Positions 36,261-45,672 are shown, counted from the stretch's first letter. The stretch: 64,000 nt of DNA from Sphingobacterium sp. JB170 (GCF_900163865.1 NZ_FUKU01000013.1:434001-498000); one strand, 5' to 3'. Translations and numbers: made by a program. The notes: generated by a model from the letters alone, not told the origin.

Positions 36261-36857
36261 ATGAAAATATTAATAGTAGGTGCCACAGGTACCATCGGAA
36301 AACACGTAACCGCCGCATTGCAAACAGATCATGAAGTGATTAAGGTTGGTTCAAGAAGTACTGATATACAAGTGGATATATCGTCAACCGAATCGATAGA
36401 AAACTTTTACAGACAGGTAGGGAAATTTGACGCCTTAATTTGTACTGCCGGGGACGCGCAATTCGGTCCATTAGCTAATATGAAAGATGCTGATTTCAGG
36501 ATTGGCGTTAACAGCAAATTGATGGGACAGGTTAATCTGGTCTTGATTGGCCAGCATTATATTAACCCGAAAGGATCGTTTACCTTAACATCAGGGGTAT
36601 TAGCCGAAGATCCGATTGTAATGGGAACAACCGTGAGTATGGTCAATGGAGCGGTTAATGGATTTGTAAAGGGCGCAGCCATAGAGCTAGAGAACGGTGT
36701 GCGTATCAATGTGGTCAGCCCTGAGGTGGTTGAAGAATCCACAAGCTATTTCCCATATTTCCCTGGACACGTTCCGGTTACCATGAACCGGGTTACCCAG
36801 GCTTATATCAAAAGCGTATTGGGCGGACAAACCGGCCAAATCTATGAAGTGCGTTAA
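36261..36857 (+). CDS. Short-chain dehydrogenase/reductase
   Basis: 198 residues, compact SDR. N-terminal ILIVGATGTIGKHVTAAL is the coenzyme loop (GxxGxxG), and ALICTAGDAQFGPL is the NAG-like strand. The catalytic Ser is in LTSGVL near residue 109. The usual YxxxK is not clear. Such short SDRs are common behind HxlR regulators and may reduce small aldehydes or quinones; the substrate is not known. Confidence 0.85.
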   Translation: MKILIVGATGTIGKHVTAALQTDHEVIKVGSRSTDIQVDISSTESIENFYRQVGKFDALICTAGDAQFGPLANMKDADFRIGVNSKLMGQVNLVLIGQHYINPKGSFTLTSGVLAEDPIVMGTTVSMVNGAVNGFVKGAAIELENGVRINVVSPEVVEESTSYFPYFPGHVPVTMNRVTQAYIKSVLGGQTGQIYEVR

Positions 36858-36942
36858 CAGCGGTTTAAAAACTAATACTGCTAAAAAGCTAAAAATGGTT
36901 TGTGTGCAATAAATGGATGCGAAATAAACAAAAATAAAAATC

Positions 36943-37599
36943 ATGAAAATACTCCTTTTGGGGGCCACTGGCAGAACCGGTCGCCTTATCGTTGAAGAGG
37001 CACTAAAGCAGGGCTACGAACTAAATGTTTTGGTGCGGGATAAAAACAAAATATTCTTTAACTCAAAATCAATTAAAGTATATCAGGGAACTCCTACCCG
37101 TCGAGCAGATTTAGCGGCTGCAATGCAAGGGTGTGATCTGATCATAAGTGCTTTGGGGATCGTGAGAGCCTCTGATGCTCCCTGGTCGAAATTAATAACC
37201 CCAAAAAATTTCATTTCGGAAAGCATAAAAAATGTGATTGTCGAAGCGGGGCAGCAAAACCTAAAACGGTTAATTACTATCTCTGCGTGGGGTGTTGGGG
37301 AAACCAAAAAACAAGTCCCTTTTTGGCTCCGATGGTTAATTAACTACAGCAATATGGGCCCTGTTTACGCGGAACATGAATTAGAGGAAAAACTATTGGC
37401 AAATTCAGACCTAAACTGGACAGCGGTACGGCCTGTTGCCTTAAATGATTCCGATAAGATAAAAACTTTAAAGGTGAGTTTTAATAATTCGCCTAAGCCC
37501 AGTTTATATGTTAGCAGGAAAAGCGTAGCCAAATTCATTGTTGATATCGTGAAATCCGATAAGTATGTTAGGAAAAGTCCGACCATATCTGAAAATTAG
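36943..37599 (+). CDS. NmrA-like NAD(P)H-binding protein
   Basis: 218 residues. ILLLGATGRTGRLIVEEAL is the dinucleotide loop and TAVRPVALNDSDKI sits at the position where NmrA/YesF-type proteins carry their Pro-rich motif. It has the overall length of the NAD(P)H-binding/BVR-B family, thought to sense redox state or reduce flavin-like substrates. It is 85 bases downstream of the SDR on the same strand. Confidence 0.85.
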   Translation: MKILLLGATGRTGRLIVEEALKQGYELNVLVRDKNKIFFNSKSIKVYQGTPTRRADLAAAMQGCDLIISALGIVRASDAPWSKLITPKNFISESIKNVIVEAGQQNLKRLITISAWGVGETKKQVPFWLRWLINYSNMGPVYAEHELEEKLLANSDLNWTAVRPVALNDSDKIKTLKVSFNNSPKPSLYVSRKSVAKFIVDIVKSDKYVRKSPTISEN

Positions 37600-37689
37600 T
37601 TCGACTTCAAAGGGCGATGTGAATACTTTACTACCCAAGTTCGGTTGTAGTTTAGGTCAAGTCAGTTTTTAATCATTTAATTTTTAGCA

Positions 37690-38187
37690 ATGCACATAAT
37701 ATATCAAACTGCACTAATCACCCATATTGTGGGAATAACCCTGATGGCAGGTACCACCCTGGTGGAATATTTACTTACGAGACGTTTCTGGAAATTATAC
37801 GTGGGCGAAGGATTGAGGGGCGTTACAACCAATGAAGAGGGATTTAACTTCCATTTACTGGTAAATATTGGAATTGTCCTCTTGATTCTCTCAGGTGTGA
37901 CCATGTTTGTCATAACCCATGGACTTTTTGGTAACCAAATTTGGTTTCAAATAAAAATCGCTTTAATTGTTGTTATAGCCATTAATGGATCGCTGGTCGG
38001 GAGAAAACAGGATGCTAAACTCAAACACCTAATATCGCGGAAAAAACTACATCAGGGCTACGCACAGGGACCAGATAACCGGAAAGAGGATCTTTTGAAG
38101 ATAAAAATCCGCCTTGACCTTTTTTATATTGCTCAACTCTGCATGTTCCTCGCCATATTCACACTTAGCGTTTTCAAATTTAACTAA
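37690..38187 (+). CDS. DUF2269-like four-helix membrane protein
   Basis: 165 residues. Helices: QTALITHIVGITLMAGTTLVEYLL; LLVNIGIVLLILSGVTMFVI; IWFQIKIALIVVIAINGSL; and FYIAQLCMFLAIFTLSVFKF. No signal peptide. The arrangement resembles small DUF2269-type integral membrane proteins. It is the last gene of the HxlR-SDR-NmrA group. Function not known. Confidence 0.72.
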   Translation: MHIIYQTALITHIVGITLMAGTTLVEYLLTRRFWKLYVGEGLRGVTTNEEGFNFHLLVNIGIVLLILSGVTMFVITHGLFGNQIWFQIKIALIVVIAINGSLVGRKQDAKLKHLISRKKLHQGYAQGPDNRKEDLLKIKIRLDLFYIAQLCMFLAIFTLSVFKFN

Positions 38188-38302
38188 ACCTCAGCTTTTT
38201 TATAAGAACAGTCATACCACGTGGGATTTTTCAATTCGCTATTCAATCATCAATTTACAAATAACTGAAAGGATAAAATCTACAACGAAACGTAAGCTGT
38301 AA

Positions 38303-38389
38303 ATAGCAATCAACGAATTGGGGATTGAAGCCGATAGCCTCGAACAACGCTCCGTTGAGCAGCTGAAAATATCAGGATTTCAAAAGTGA
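38303..38389 (+). pseudogene. C-terminal relic of an unknown protein
   Basis: A 28-codon reading frame gives AINELGIEADSLEQRSVEQL followed by KISGFQK and a stop. The text is protein-like and resembles the tail of a mobilisable-element helix-rich protein, but it has no start and is too short to name. It directly precedes the RteC relic. Confidence 0.35.
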
Positions 38390-38393
38390 CTAA

Positions 38394-38669
38394 ACCGACA
38401 AATTTTATAATGTAACGCTATATAAGCAGGAAAAGGCAATTAATGAATTAGAAAATGACACGAACAGATCTATGCAAGTTATAGAAGCTGTTATAAAGCT
38501 TGCGGTTCGGTCTCTTTCTGATGTAAAAAATGATGTTCAAAAACGAGGATTTAAATATGTGGATGCAGAAATTCTCGTTTTTAAATACCTGAAGCCTGTT
38601 ATTGTCTCAACACTGATCTACTATAATGCCACATTGCCGTTCCATTGGAACCTAGAATCGCTCTTTTAA
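38394..38669 (+). pseudogene. RteC-family N-terminal fragment
   Basis: The frame (open from 38394, first ATG 38472) reads KFYNVTLYKQEKAINELEND, then VQKRGFKYVDAEILVFKYLK and PVIVSTLIYYNAT, then diverges and stops. FYxxxLxxxExxINELE, RGFKxxxxEIxFFK and KPxIVSKLIYYNA are hallmarks of the N-terminal half of RteC, a regulator of CTnDOT-like conjugative transposons. The C-terminal half is missing and the start is gone, so it is a relic. Confidence 0.7.
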
Positions 38670-39030
38670 ATACTTGAAATTTAGCTATTTTATTTAATCT
38701 TTAAACCGTCCCGATTTTAATGGGACACTAGTGATAAAGGATAAAGAATCAATACTCTTTACCCTTTGTTTTTTATATTTTCAGGATTGATTTACAAGGT
38801 AATCAAATGAAAAAAAATGTAGTAAGCGCCATTACTAAATCGTTACCGATAGCGTTTCCCGCTCTTGTAAATTACTCTTTATTAGCATTCGCCACTTTTG
38901 GCGATAATCTCTTTTATTCAAAAATGAGCGGTTCGATAAGTTTTTTTCTCAATTCCAGTTCTTCAAGGCGTATGGAACGAATCACGACTAAGTTGATTTA
39001 ATGGGCGCCATGGGAGATCTTCGAGTTAAC
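38670..39030. other. Intergenic, no intact gene
   Basis: About 360 bases between the RteC relic and the GH105 gene. A 64-codon frame at 38807 (MKKNVVSAITKSLPIAFPAL) is hydrophobic and unsupported. I also read parts of this stretch on the minus strand (ELRKKLIEPLIFE and a stop) that may be further debris. Nothing can be assigned. Confidence 0.4.
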
Positions 39031-40158
39031 TTATTGCATCAGCGCGAATGCTGTCCATAGTAATGGTGCTTGCCCGTGCAGGTCACCCGTCAACTGGCGC
39101 CGGTCCATGTAATATTGCCTGTCGTTCTTCTTGTTAGTCCCTTCGCATACAGCGCTAATATCGCCTCGTTCATCAATTTTATCAACGAGCGCAAGCCAAG
39201 CCCTACGGACAACCGGACCGAATTTTTTCTCTTCGAGCCAACCGTTCTTTACCCCTAAAGTCATCGCATAGCAAAACATCGCTGTACCGGAGCTTTCATT
39301 CCACGAGTTCGGATCATCAAGTAACTGCTTCCACATGCCTGAAGCATCTTGATAATCGAGTAGCGTGGTCATCATCTTCTGATACCCTGTAAGTATTTCT
39401 TCGCGGTTAGCGTTATCCGCAGGCAGTGATCGCAAGAGCTCAGCCATGCCTGCTGCATACCAACCATTTCCGCGACCCCAAAAAAATGGCACATCGTCTG
39501 CATGAAAAAACAATCCATTTTCCCGTTGTAAGCGTGCGAGATAAAGCGTCATTTCACGCGCTGCGCGGTTGATGTAGCTTGTATCCCCAGTCGCTCGATA
39601 TGCTTGTGCTTGGATAGCTGATATCATAAACATGTCGTCGATCCATAAACGTGTCTGCCAGCTGTACCCCTTGTTGTGCCATTCGAGCTGATTCGCTTTG
39701 GGGTTCTCTGGTAGCACCCACTGTTGGTCAGCATAGGCTATTCCCTGCTGTAAGTAACGCGCCGAGTCGGTTTGCATATATAATTCCAATGGGATGCTTC
39801 CAAAAACCGTGTGATCGACATGATCAGCTTTGGGAATTAACATTTTCTCTGTAGACATCGCGACTTCATACCGGCCCTGGAGCGCTTTAAGTAGCATGTC
39901 ATTTTTCGTTTGCTTTGCAAAGAGTAATGCGCCGTACCATGCACAGGTCTCGGGATAGGTGATTTCGTTTGCAGGACCCGAGTTCCCCCAGTTTGGATGG
40001 GGGCTCTGGATAAAACGTCCAGCGACTAGGAGTCCGATCTCTTCGGGCGAGCTTCCCTTAGGCCATTTTCGAAAATAATTATCCTGAGCGATCACACTCA
40101 TAGCAAGGAATAGAAAGATGCCGAAGGTTAACAGTTTAAAAATATCCTTTTTTCTCAT
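39031..40158 (-). CDS. GH88/GH105 unsaturated rhamnogalacturonyl hydrolase
   Basis: 375 residues from the ATG at 40158, chosen because it opens a signal peptide (MRKKDIFKLLTFGIFLFLAMSVIAQ); the frame runs on to 40341 but the extra 61 residues are not signal-like. An (alpha/alpha)6-barrel protein with the diagnostic WGRGNGWYAAGMAELL motif near residues 235-250 and DDMFMISAIQAQAY. It hydrolyses the unsaturated galacturonyl end of pectin or rhamnogalacturonan oligomers in the periplasm or outside the cell. It is followed by relic sequence and lies apart from the other pectin genes. Confidence 0.85.
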   Translation of the reverse strand: MRKKDIFKLLTFGIFLFLAMSVIAQDNYFRKWPKGSSPEEIGLLVAGRFIQSPHPNWGNSGPANEITYPETCAWYGALLFAKQTKNDMLLKALQGRYEVAMSTEKMLIPKADHVDHTVFGSIPLELYMQTDSARYLQQGIAYADQQWVLPENPKANQLEWHNKGYSWQTRLWIDDMFMISAIQAQAYRATGDTSYINRAAREMTLYLARLQRENGLFFHADDVPFFWGRGNGWYAAGMAELLRSLPADNANREEILTGYQKMMTTLLDYQDASGMWKQLLDDPNSWNESSGTAMFCYAMTLGVKNGWLEEKKFGPVVRRAWLALVDKIDERGDISAVCEGTNKKNDRQYYMDRRQLTGDLHGQAPLLWTAFALMQ

Positions 40159-41021
40159 TTTTTGATTCGTAATATTTTTTAAATTTATGTTTTCATTTTG
40201 TATTTCAAGAAGATATCGTTCCTGGATATTCCTAAATACAAAGCGACCACAGGGAACTCTCTTCATAAAACCGAACGAAAAGCCGTCGATCAAAGGCTTC
40301 GGCCTTCGCACAACTAAACTAACACTTTTAAAAATGTTCAAACATTAGCGTGAAATGCCAAATACTGATGCGCGATTCACGCAAGCACACGGAGATTTAT
40401 TATTTTCGGTAATCGTAGATAGCGTGCTTAATTGGCCTTAGGTATGCAGCACATGATAATCTTTGATATTGCTTTTATCCTAAAAATCGTCGTGCGCTGT
40501 GAGACGTTCTCGTAGCTTACCGGTACGTACGGAATCTTGCCAGCGGAAGGTCGCCCATGTCGTTGAGTCTCGCCCATGTACCGAAAAACCCGATGTCTAC
40601 CGGGAATTTATCAGGGTCACAATATAACCCCTAAAGAATGCAGGCGGCACGTGAACGTGTTAGCCAACGAGTGGATACGAACCTAATAGGCCCCATATTA
40701 CACGTTTATAACTTTATCAAACTCTCCACCCTGTTGTCAATAAACGGGTAAACCGCATAAACATCCAACGATCGATAAACGAATTAACGTATAAGGATAA
40801 TTCAAATGGTGCCGTGTCGTAAACTTCTAATTGGTAAAAAAATTCACTTAATATCCTCAACGGAACATTGTTCCTTTAAACGATGGAAAAGGTCCCCCTT
40901 TATTAAGCCTTCTCGCTTCATTAAATCGGAATGTTCCTATTGTGTTGGGACGGTTACTGAGAACAGGTGTACGTCGCGATATCAAATGCCGTTTTGAACA
41001 TAGCGTCTCCTTGAGTTACTT
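40159..41021. other. Long intergenic with possible coding debris
   Basis: 860 bases without an intact gene. On the minus strand 40630-40517 a 37-codon frame reads YCDPDKFPVDIGFFGTWARL and continues NDMGDLPLARFRTYR to a stop. The composition looks protein-like, so it may be the end of a decayed gene. An inverted pair GCGTGAA ... TTCACGC lies at about 40350-40385. No promoter or RNA gene is recognised. Confidence 0.35.
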
Positions 41022-42023
41022 TTAGGGAGTCCATCCGCGGAGCACTTGTGTAAGCGTATATTCCTCTAAGTCTTCTTCAGTAAGTTTTTTGGCCCATCTC
41101 ACACGCGAGCTTGTCGAACCGCCCCCGGCAACATGACTGCCATATTCAGCGTAGAAAGCCGTTTTTTCTTTATCCGGAAAGTTTTTATCACCGGGCCACG
41201 CGTGCCAACCTTCGCCCGTGATATGCGGCCCCATTTGCGTTTCGATAAACACGGTCTTGGCGTACGGTCGCCAGGGTCTACCCAGAAAGACCTTGTCGAG
41301 TTGTGGATCTTTAGCAACAAGGGAGCAGTCTTTAAATACGAAGCCATAAGATTCCTCTTTTGGTGTCGAGGCGGCGGTGATGTACGAATTGCTCAGGCTC
41401 TGAATGGTACAGTCTAGAAAATAGGCCGTTGCCGCGCCGAATATAAAATCTGTCGTTCCATTAATGAAGCAATCCTCCAGGTAGACCCTCGAACCTCCAC
41501 GAGCTAGATAAAGCGTGTCTTGGTTGCCAAGAATTCGGCAGCGAAACAAGGTTATGCGGTCTCCTTCGGTATGTAGGGCAACACCCTGGCCCACCCTTCC
41601 CGAAGCATTCTGCACCGTTAGGTCTTCCAGGCTGCAGTCTGAGGCCGCAACGAGCAGCGTATAGGAAGTATAGGTGCTGTAGTTCGGGTCGCCAGTGAGG
41701 TCAATCCCGCGGTAGGGCTTTCCGGTATGATCACTATTGGTAATAATTGTCTTTTGCGCACCATCGCCCTGTAGGGTAATATTACGTTTGAAAGAAGGGA
41801 TAACAACCTTCTCGTGATAGGTGCCGGCCTTGATATGGATCGTTACTCGCCGCTCGGCGTGATCGCGGACCATGTTTATGGCCTGCTGAATATTCGTGAA
41901 GTCGCCGCTGCCGTCTTTTGCGACAGTAAGCTCATAGCGGTTATCGATCGTTTGCGCCAAGGCCATTCGGTGTGGGCCAACGACCGCGCAAACAACCAGC
42001 AATAATAGGCTTATAGATTTCAT
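41022..42023 (-). CDS. Pectinesterase (pectin methylesterase)
   Basis: 333 residues with a signal peptide (SLLLLVVCAVVGPHRMALAQ). Right-handed beta-helix with all family motifs: GNQDTLYLARGG near residues 163-174, the Asp in DFIFGAATAYF near 190, LGRPWRPYAKTVF near 245-257, and GEGWHAWPG. Removes methyl groups from galacturonic acid residues of pectin, exposing them to lyases and hydrolases. It lies 6 bases downstream of the GH43 gene on the same strand, so they are co-transcribed. Confidence 0.93.
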   Translation of the reverse strand: MKSISLLLLVVCAVVGPHRMALAQTIDNRYELTVAKDGSGDFTNIQQAINMVRDHAERRVTIHIKAGTYHEKVVIPSFKRNITLQGDGAQKTIITNSDHTGKPYRGIDLTGDPNYSTYTSYTLLVAASDCSLEDLTVQNASGRVGQGVALHTEGDRITLFRCRILGNQDTLYLARGGSRVYLEDCFINGTTDFIFGAATAYFLDCTIQSLSNSYITAASTPKEESYGFVFKDCSLVAKDPQLDKVFLGRPWRPYAKTVFIETQMGPHITGEGWHAWPGDKNFPDKEKTAFYAEYGSHVAGGGSTSSRVRWAKKLTEEDLEEYTLTQVLRGWTP

Positions 42024-42029
42024 GTGTTT

Positions 42030-43670
42030 TTAGTTTAATGGTTCAATGCGAAACCAATCGACCCGCGCGTATCCGCTATCGTTGATCGTCGTGTCTCGAC
42101 TTGAGTAGAGCCCTAACGTGGCGCCGATCCATTTTCCGGCTCTAGCGGTAAAGGCTTGCCCAGCTGGTGTAAAGGTTTTTCCATCGGTACTATATGACCA
42201 GCTGCAAAGCCCGCCCGCCCGCACCTGAACGCGTAGGTACGTGTAGGCATGCTCGTCGATTGCCGCAACGCGTGTGCTGGACTCCTCGCCCGTTGTTAGC
42301 GCATCTTTGCATGATCCGTAATAGAGCGCTTGTTTACCGTTTTCACTTTTGATATATAATTGGCTATAGTCTTCGCCGACGACGGCAAAACCGGCTCGTT
42401 CTTCTTGGATTTTATCATTGTTAACCAGCTGAATCTTTGTGGTCGCCTGGAAAGATTCAGCTGGAAATTTCTGCGTCAATATATGGGGCATGTCGAGTAG
42501 GTTCGAATTCCCATCGTTTGGTGGCTGCTGGGTATAAAGCACAAGGTTACCCTGGTTGCTGGCCATCAGCCAGTTGCCCTCGGGATTTGCCTGCCACTGC
42601 CACTGCAAGCCCAGCTGTGGGGAGCTAAATTCATCGGACTCGGCCGGCGTTTCACGTGGATAAATTTTAGAGACGTTAGGTTTTTTATACCGTAGTACGG
42701 GTTCTCCCGTACCTTTCTTACCTTGCTCGAGGCCAATCACGGGCCAGTCGTCCACCCACTTCATAGGCTGCAGGTGTACGATACGACCGTAGGCTTCTTT
42801 GTCCTGGAAGTGTATAAACCAGTCTTCACCACTGTTCGTATCAACCCAGGCGCCCTGATGCGGTCCGTTGGTTGGGCTGCTCCCCTGCTCCATGACGACT
42901 TTACGTTCGTACGGACCGTAGATATTTTTGGATCGAAGCACCAGCTGCCAGCCTGTAGACACGCCGCCTGCGGGAGCAAAAAGGTAGTAGTAGCCACCCC
43001 GTTTATACACCTTTGGTCCTTCGACCGTGGGGTCAAGTTCATGACCATCGTAGACGATTTGCCCATCATCAAGGACTTTGGTGCCCGCTTGATTAAGCCG
43101 GGCGATAGCAAGGACACTTTTAATTCCCGCGCGGCTTCCCGCGTAGGCATAGGCCAAGTAGTTGTTGCCATCTTCGTCCCAAAATGGGCAAGGGTCGATA
43201 AGGCCTTTGCCTGGAAAAACCAAGATCGGCTCCGACCACGCTCCTTCTGGGTCTGTAGCACTAGTCATATAGATTCCGTAGTCTGGATCGGGGTAATATA
43301 CGTAAAAGGTGCCCTCGTGATGGCGTATAGCCGGCGCCCATACCCCATTGCCGTGTTGCACGCTTGCAAATACATCCAGTGGGCGCTGGCGCGCAAGTAC
43401 ATGGTTTACAATTTTCCAGTTGACAAGATCCTTGGAATGCAAAAGGGGTAAACCCGGGGCGTGATTGAAGCTGGAGGCGACCATGTAATAGTCGTTGCCC
43501 ACGCGCACCACGTCAGGGTCTGAATAATCCGCGTGTAAAATAGGGTTTTGGTAGGTGCCGTCACCCTGGTCGGCTACCCAAACAGAAGAAACGTACGGTT
43601 GTTGTGCTGCTAGATCGCCGGCAAATAGTCCAACGAATAGGATTGCCGAGGATAGAAATATTTTATTCAT
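42030..43670 (-). CDS. Glycoside hydrolase family 43
   Basis: 546 residues with a signal peptide (MNKIFLSSAILFVGLFAGDL). The five-bladed propeller carries the catalytic triad: Asp in HADYSDPDVVRVG (about residue 50), Asp in IDPCPFWDEDGN (about 160) and Glu in PTVEGPKVYKRGG (about 215). A C-terminal beta-sandwich (about 340-540) resembles the second domain of beta-xylosidase/arabinofuranosidase-type GH43 proteins. It removes arabinose or xylose side chains from pectin. Precedes the pectinesterase and is divergent from the acetylesterase. Confidence 0.88.
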   Translation of the reverse strand: MNKIFLSSAILFVGLFAGDLAAQQPYVSSVWVADQGDGTYQNPILHADYSDPDVVRVGNDYYMVASSFNHAPGLPLLHSKDLVNWKIVNHVLARQRPLDVFASVQHGNGVWAPAIRHHEGTFYVYYPDPDYGIYMTSATDPEGAWSEPILVFPGKGLIDPCPFWDEDGNNYLAYAYAGSRAGIKSVLAIARLNQAGTKVLDDGQIVYDGHELDPTVEGPKVYKRGGYYYLFAPAGGVSTGWQLVLRSKNIYGPYERKVVMEQGSSPTNGPHQGAWVDTNSGEDWFIHFQDKEAYGRIVHLQPMKWVDDWPVIGLEQGKKGTGEPVLRYKKPNVSKIYPRETPAESDEFSSPQLGLQWQWQANPEGNWLMASNQGNLVLYTQQPPNDGNSNLLDMPHILTQKFPAESFQATTKIQLVNNDKIQEERAGFAVVGEDYSQLYIKSENGKQALYYGSCKDALTTGEESSTRVAAIDEHAYTYLRVQVRAGGLCSWSYSTDGKTFTPAGQAFTARAGKWIGATLGLYSSRDTTINDSGYARVDWFRIEPLN

Positions 43671-43742
43671 GTTTGCCCTCTAGATTTATTTTTGGTATAC
43701 ACAAGGTTACATATTTTTGCAGATTTACCAAATAGCTAACCG

Positions 43743-43768
43743 CGCAATCGATACCGGCATCGATTGCG
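43743..43768. promoter_or_regulatory. Candidate LacI-type operator between divergent genes
   Basis: Inverted repeat CGCAATCGAT ... ATCGATTGCG with 10-bp perfect arms and the 6-base centre ACCGGC. It lies between the start of the GH43 gene (43670) and the start of the acetylesterase (43857), the right place to control both. Arms share the ATCGAT core with the palindrome at 45673. Recognition by the LacI-family regulator at 57866 is inferred. Confidence 0.5.
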
Positions 43769-43856
43769 AGGAAAGATCTGTATTATTCGGAAAAAAACCG
43801 GAAATTACAAGCTTTTAGCGGACGTTAGCTTTAACACGCTTGTAAACCTTTTCATC

Positions 43857-44606
43857 ATGCATAAAAATATACTCGTTTGCTTGGCTTTAATATTAACGGC
43901 ATTTTTATTTTCAAGTTTCCTTTTGCCATTAGGTAAACCGACCATATGGATGATCGGCGACTCTACAATGGCTATCAAGCAACCCGACAAGTTCCCCGAG
44001 ACTGGCTGGGGAGTTGCATTTGCGGAGGCCTTTAACCACCAGGTCACCGTCGATAATAGAGCGCGCAATGGGCGGAGCACGAAGTCCTTTATAAGCCAGG
44101 GGCTTTGGGATGAGGTCGCGCAAGGAATGAAAGAAGGCGACTATTTGTTTATTCAGTTTGGGCATAACGACGAAAAGATACATAAGCCATCTACCGGAGC
44201 AGCTATCGATGAATTTAAAAAGAATCTCGCTTTTTTTGTTCAGCAGATACGCCGCGTGAAAGGAACGCCTGTACTATTAAGTCCTATCGCGCGTCGCAAA
44301 TTCCAGAACGGTGTGCTTGTAGATACCCACGGACAGTATCCGGGAGCAGTAAAGCAGGTGGCAGATAGTCTTCAGGTTACCTTTATTGACCTCACCAGCG
44401 CGAGCTCGCAGATGCTCGCCCAGGCTGGCGAGGAATCCTCGAAAGCATTTTTCTTACAGCTAGCGCCCGGCGAGCATGAAAACTATCCCGAGGGCGTAAT
44501 CGATAACACCCACCTGAATACCCATGGTGCCCGCGCGGTTAGCGATATAGTGACATCCGAACTAAAACGTATGAATGATCCGCTCGCGGCATTCTTAAAG
44601 AACTAA
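43857..44606 (+). CDS. Rhamnogalacturonan acetylesterase (SGNH hydrolase)
   Basis: 249 residues from the ATG at 43857, where a signal peptide begins (MHKNILVCLALILTAFLFSS); the frame extends 93 bases upstream without a plausible start. SGNH blocks: WMIGDSTMA (nucleophile Ser), FIQFGHNDEK (block III) and DNTHLNTHGA (Asp and His). It is the family that removes acetyl groups from rhamnogalacturonan I, in the periplasm or outside. Ten bases before the alcohol dehydrogenase gene. Confidence 0.9.
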   Translation: MHKNILVCLALILTAFLFSSFLLPLGKPTIWMIGDSTMAIKQPDKFPETGWGVAFAEAFNHQVTVDNRARNGRSTKSFISQGLWDEVAQGMKEGDYLFIQFGHNDEKIHKPSTGAAIDEFKKNLAFFVQQIRRVKGTPVLLSPIARRKFQNGVLVDTHGQYPGAVKQVADSLQVTFIDLTSASSQMLAQAGEESSKAFFLQLAPGEHENYPEGVIDNTHLNTHGARAVSDIVTSELKRMNDPLAAFLKN

Positions 44607-44616
44607 ATAAAGTATA

Positions 44617-45633
44617 ATGAAAAAATTAGTATGTGTCGAGCCGGGGCGGTTCGAATATACCCAGGTAGACATTCCCCAGCCCTCGGCGGGAGAGTCGCTA
44701 CTGAAAGTAAAGAAAATAGGTATTTGTGGTACAGATATTCACGCTTTTGCGGGCAATCAGCCGTTTTTCAGCTACCCCAGGGTGCTCGGGCATGAGGTTG
44801 CCGCCGAATATATACAGGGCGATGCGCCGGGCTACAACCCAGGAGATAAAGTAACCGTTATTCCCTATTTCACCAAGGGAAAAGATATTGCCAGCCGTAT
44901 GGGCAAGCCCAATTGTGCGAGTGATATGCAGGTGCTTGGTGTACATATAGATGGTGCGATGGCCGAATATGTGGTGGTGCCGTCCGATGCGCTGCGAAAG
45001 CTCGAAGGACTTGATTTTGACGATTTGGTGCTTGTGGAGCCACTGGCGATCGGGGCCCACGGGCTGCATCGCGCGCAGCTAGTTCCCGCAGAGAATGTAC
45101 TGGTTGTCGGCGCAGGACCGATAGGCCTTGGAATCATAGCGCTCGCCAGCAAAGCCGGTGGCCGGGTTATTGCCCTGGATATGGATGTAAAGCGGCTGGC
45201 GATGGCCACCGCCCTAGGGGCCAATACGGTGATTAACGCCGCAGACTCCGACGTGCAGGAGCAGATAGCTGCGCATACAGGTGGTGATATGGCCTCGCTC
45301 ATCTTTGATGCCAGCGGTAGCCGGGCCGCTATTAATAACGCGTTTTCTTTTATGGCGCACGGCGCGCGGTACGTCCTGGTGGGGCTACAGAAGCAAGAAA
45401 TCGTGTTTTCACACCCCGAGTTTCATAAACGTGAGGGAACTTTAATGAGTAGCCGCAATGCACTCAGCACGGACTTCCAGTACGTGATGCAGCGCCTGTC
45501 CACGGGGGAGATTTCTGCTTCTGCGTTTATCACCCGGCGCGTTGCCTTTGATCAGGCAGCGGCACTGTTTTCTGATCCCAGCAAACCGCTGCTTGGCGGA
45601 ATAAAAACGGTTATCGAGTTTGATAACCCGTAG
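44617..45633 (+). CDS. Zinc-type alcohol dehydrogenase (MDR family)
   Basis: 338 residues. Catalytic zinc ligands are visible: Cys in GICGTDIHAF (about residue 36) and GHE (about 59). The Rossmann fold is at VVGAGPIGLGIIALA (about 165-180). The usual four-Cys structural zinc lobe is absent: only one Cys (KPNCASD) remains where the family has four. It resembles LgoD/RspB-type sugar-acid dehydrogenases. A role in oxidising a galactonate or similar acid into the galacturonate pathway is inferred from the locus. Confidence 0.82.
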   Translation: MKKLVCVEPGRFEYTQVDIPQPSAGESLLKVKKIGICGTDIHAFAGNQPFFSYPRVLGHEVAAEYIQGDAPGYNPGDKVTVIPYFTKGKDIASRMGKPNCASDMQVLGVHIDGAMAEYVVVPSDALRKLEGLDFDDLVLVEPLAIGAHGLHRAQLVPAENVLVVGAGPIGLGIIALASKAGGRVIALDMDVKRLAMATALGANTVINAADSDVQEQIAAHTGGDMASLIFDASGSRAAINNAFSFMAHGARYVLVGLQKQEIVFSHPEFHKREGTLMSSRNALSTDFQYVMQRLSTGEISASAFITRRVAFDQAAALFSDPSKPLLGGIKTVIEFDNP

Positions 45634-45672
45634 CCCGCAGATACTTTCGGCGAGAAATTCTATCTTACAGCG

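Noticed and set aside
38807..39001. 64-codon plus-strand frame
   Set aside because: Low support; lies in a region of debris and has no family.
40806..40997. 63-codon plus-strand frame
   Set aside because: Cys/Lys/Arg-rich chance reading in a long gap, no features.
41936..41957. Sequence like half of the 45673 palindrome (GGCGCAAACGATCGATAACC on the minus strand)
   Set aside because: It lies inside the pectinesterase coding region near its start and encodes its normal AQTIDNR residues. The second arm is absent, so it is more likely coding coincidence than an operator.
42723..43451. 242-codon plus-strand frame
   Set aside because: It is antisense to the GH43 gene, which has a signal peptide and all three catalytic residues. 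The plus-strand frame has no motif.
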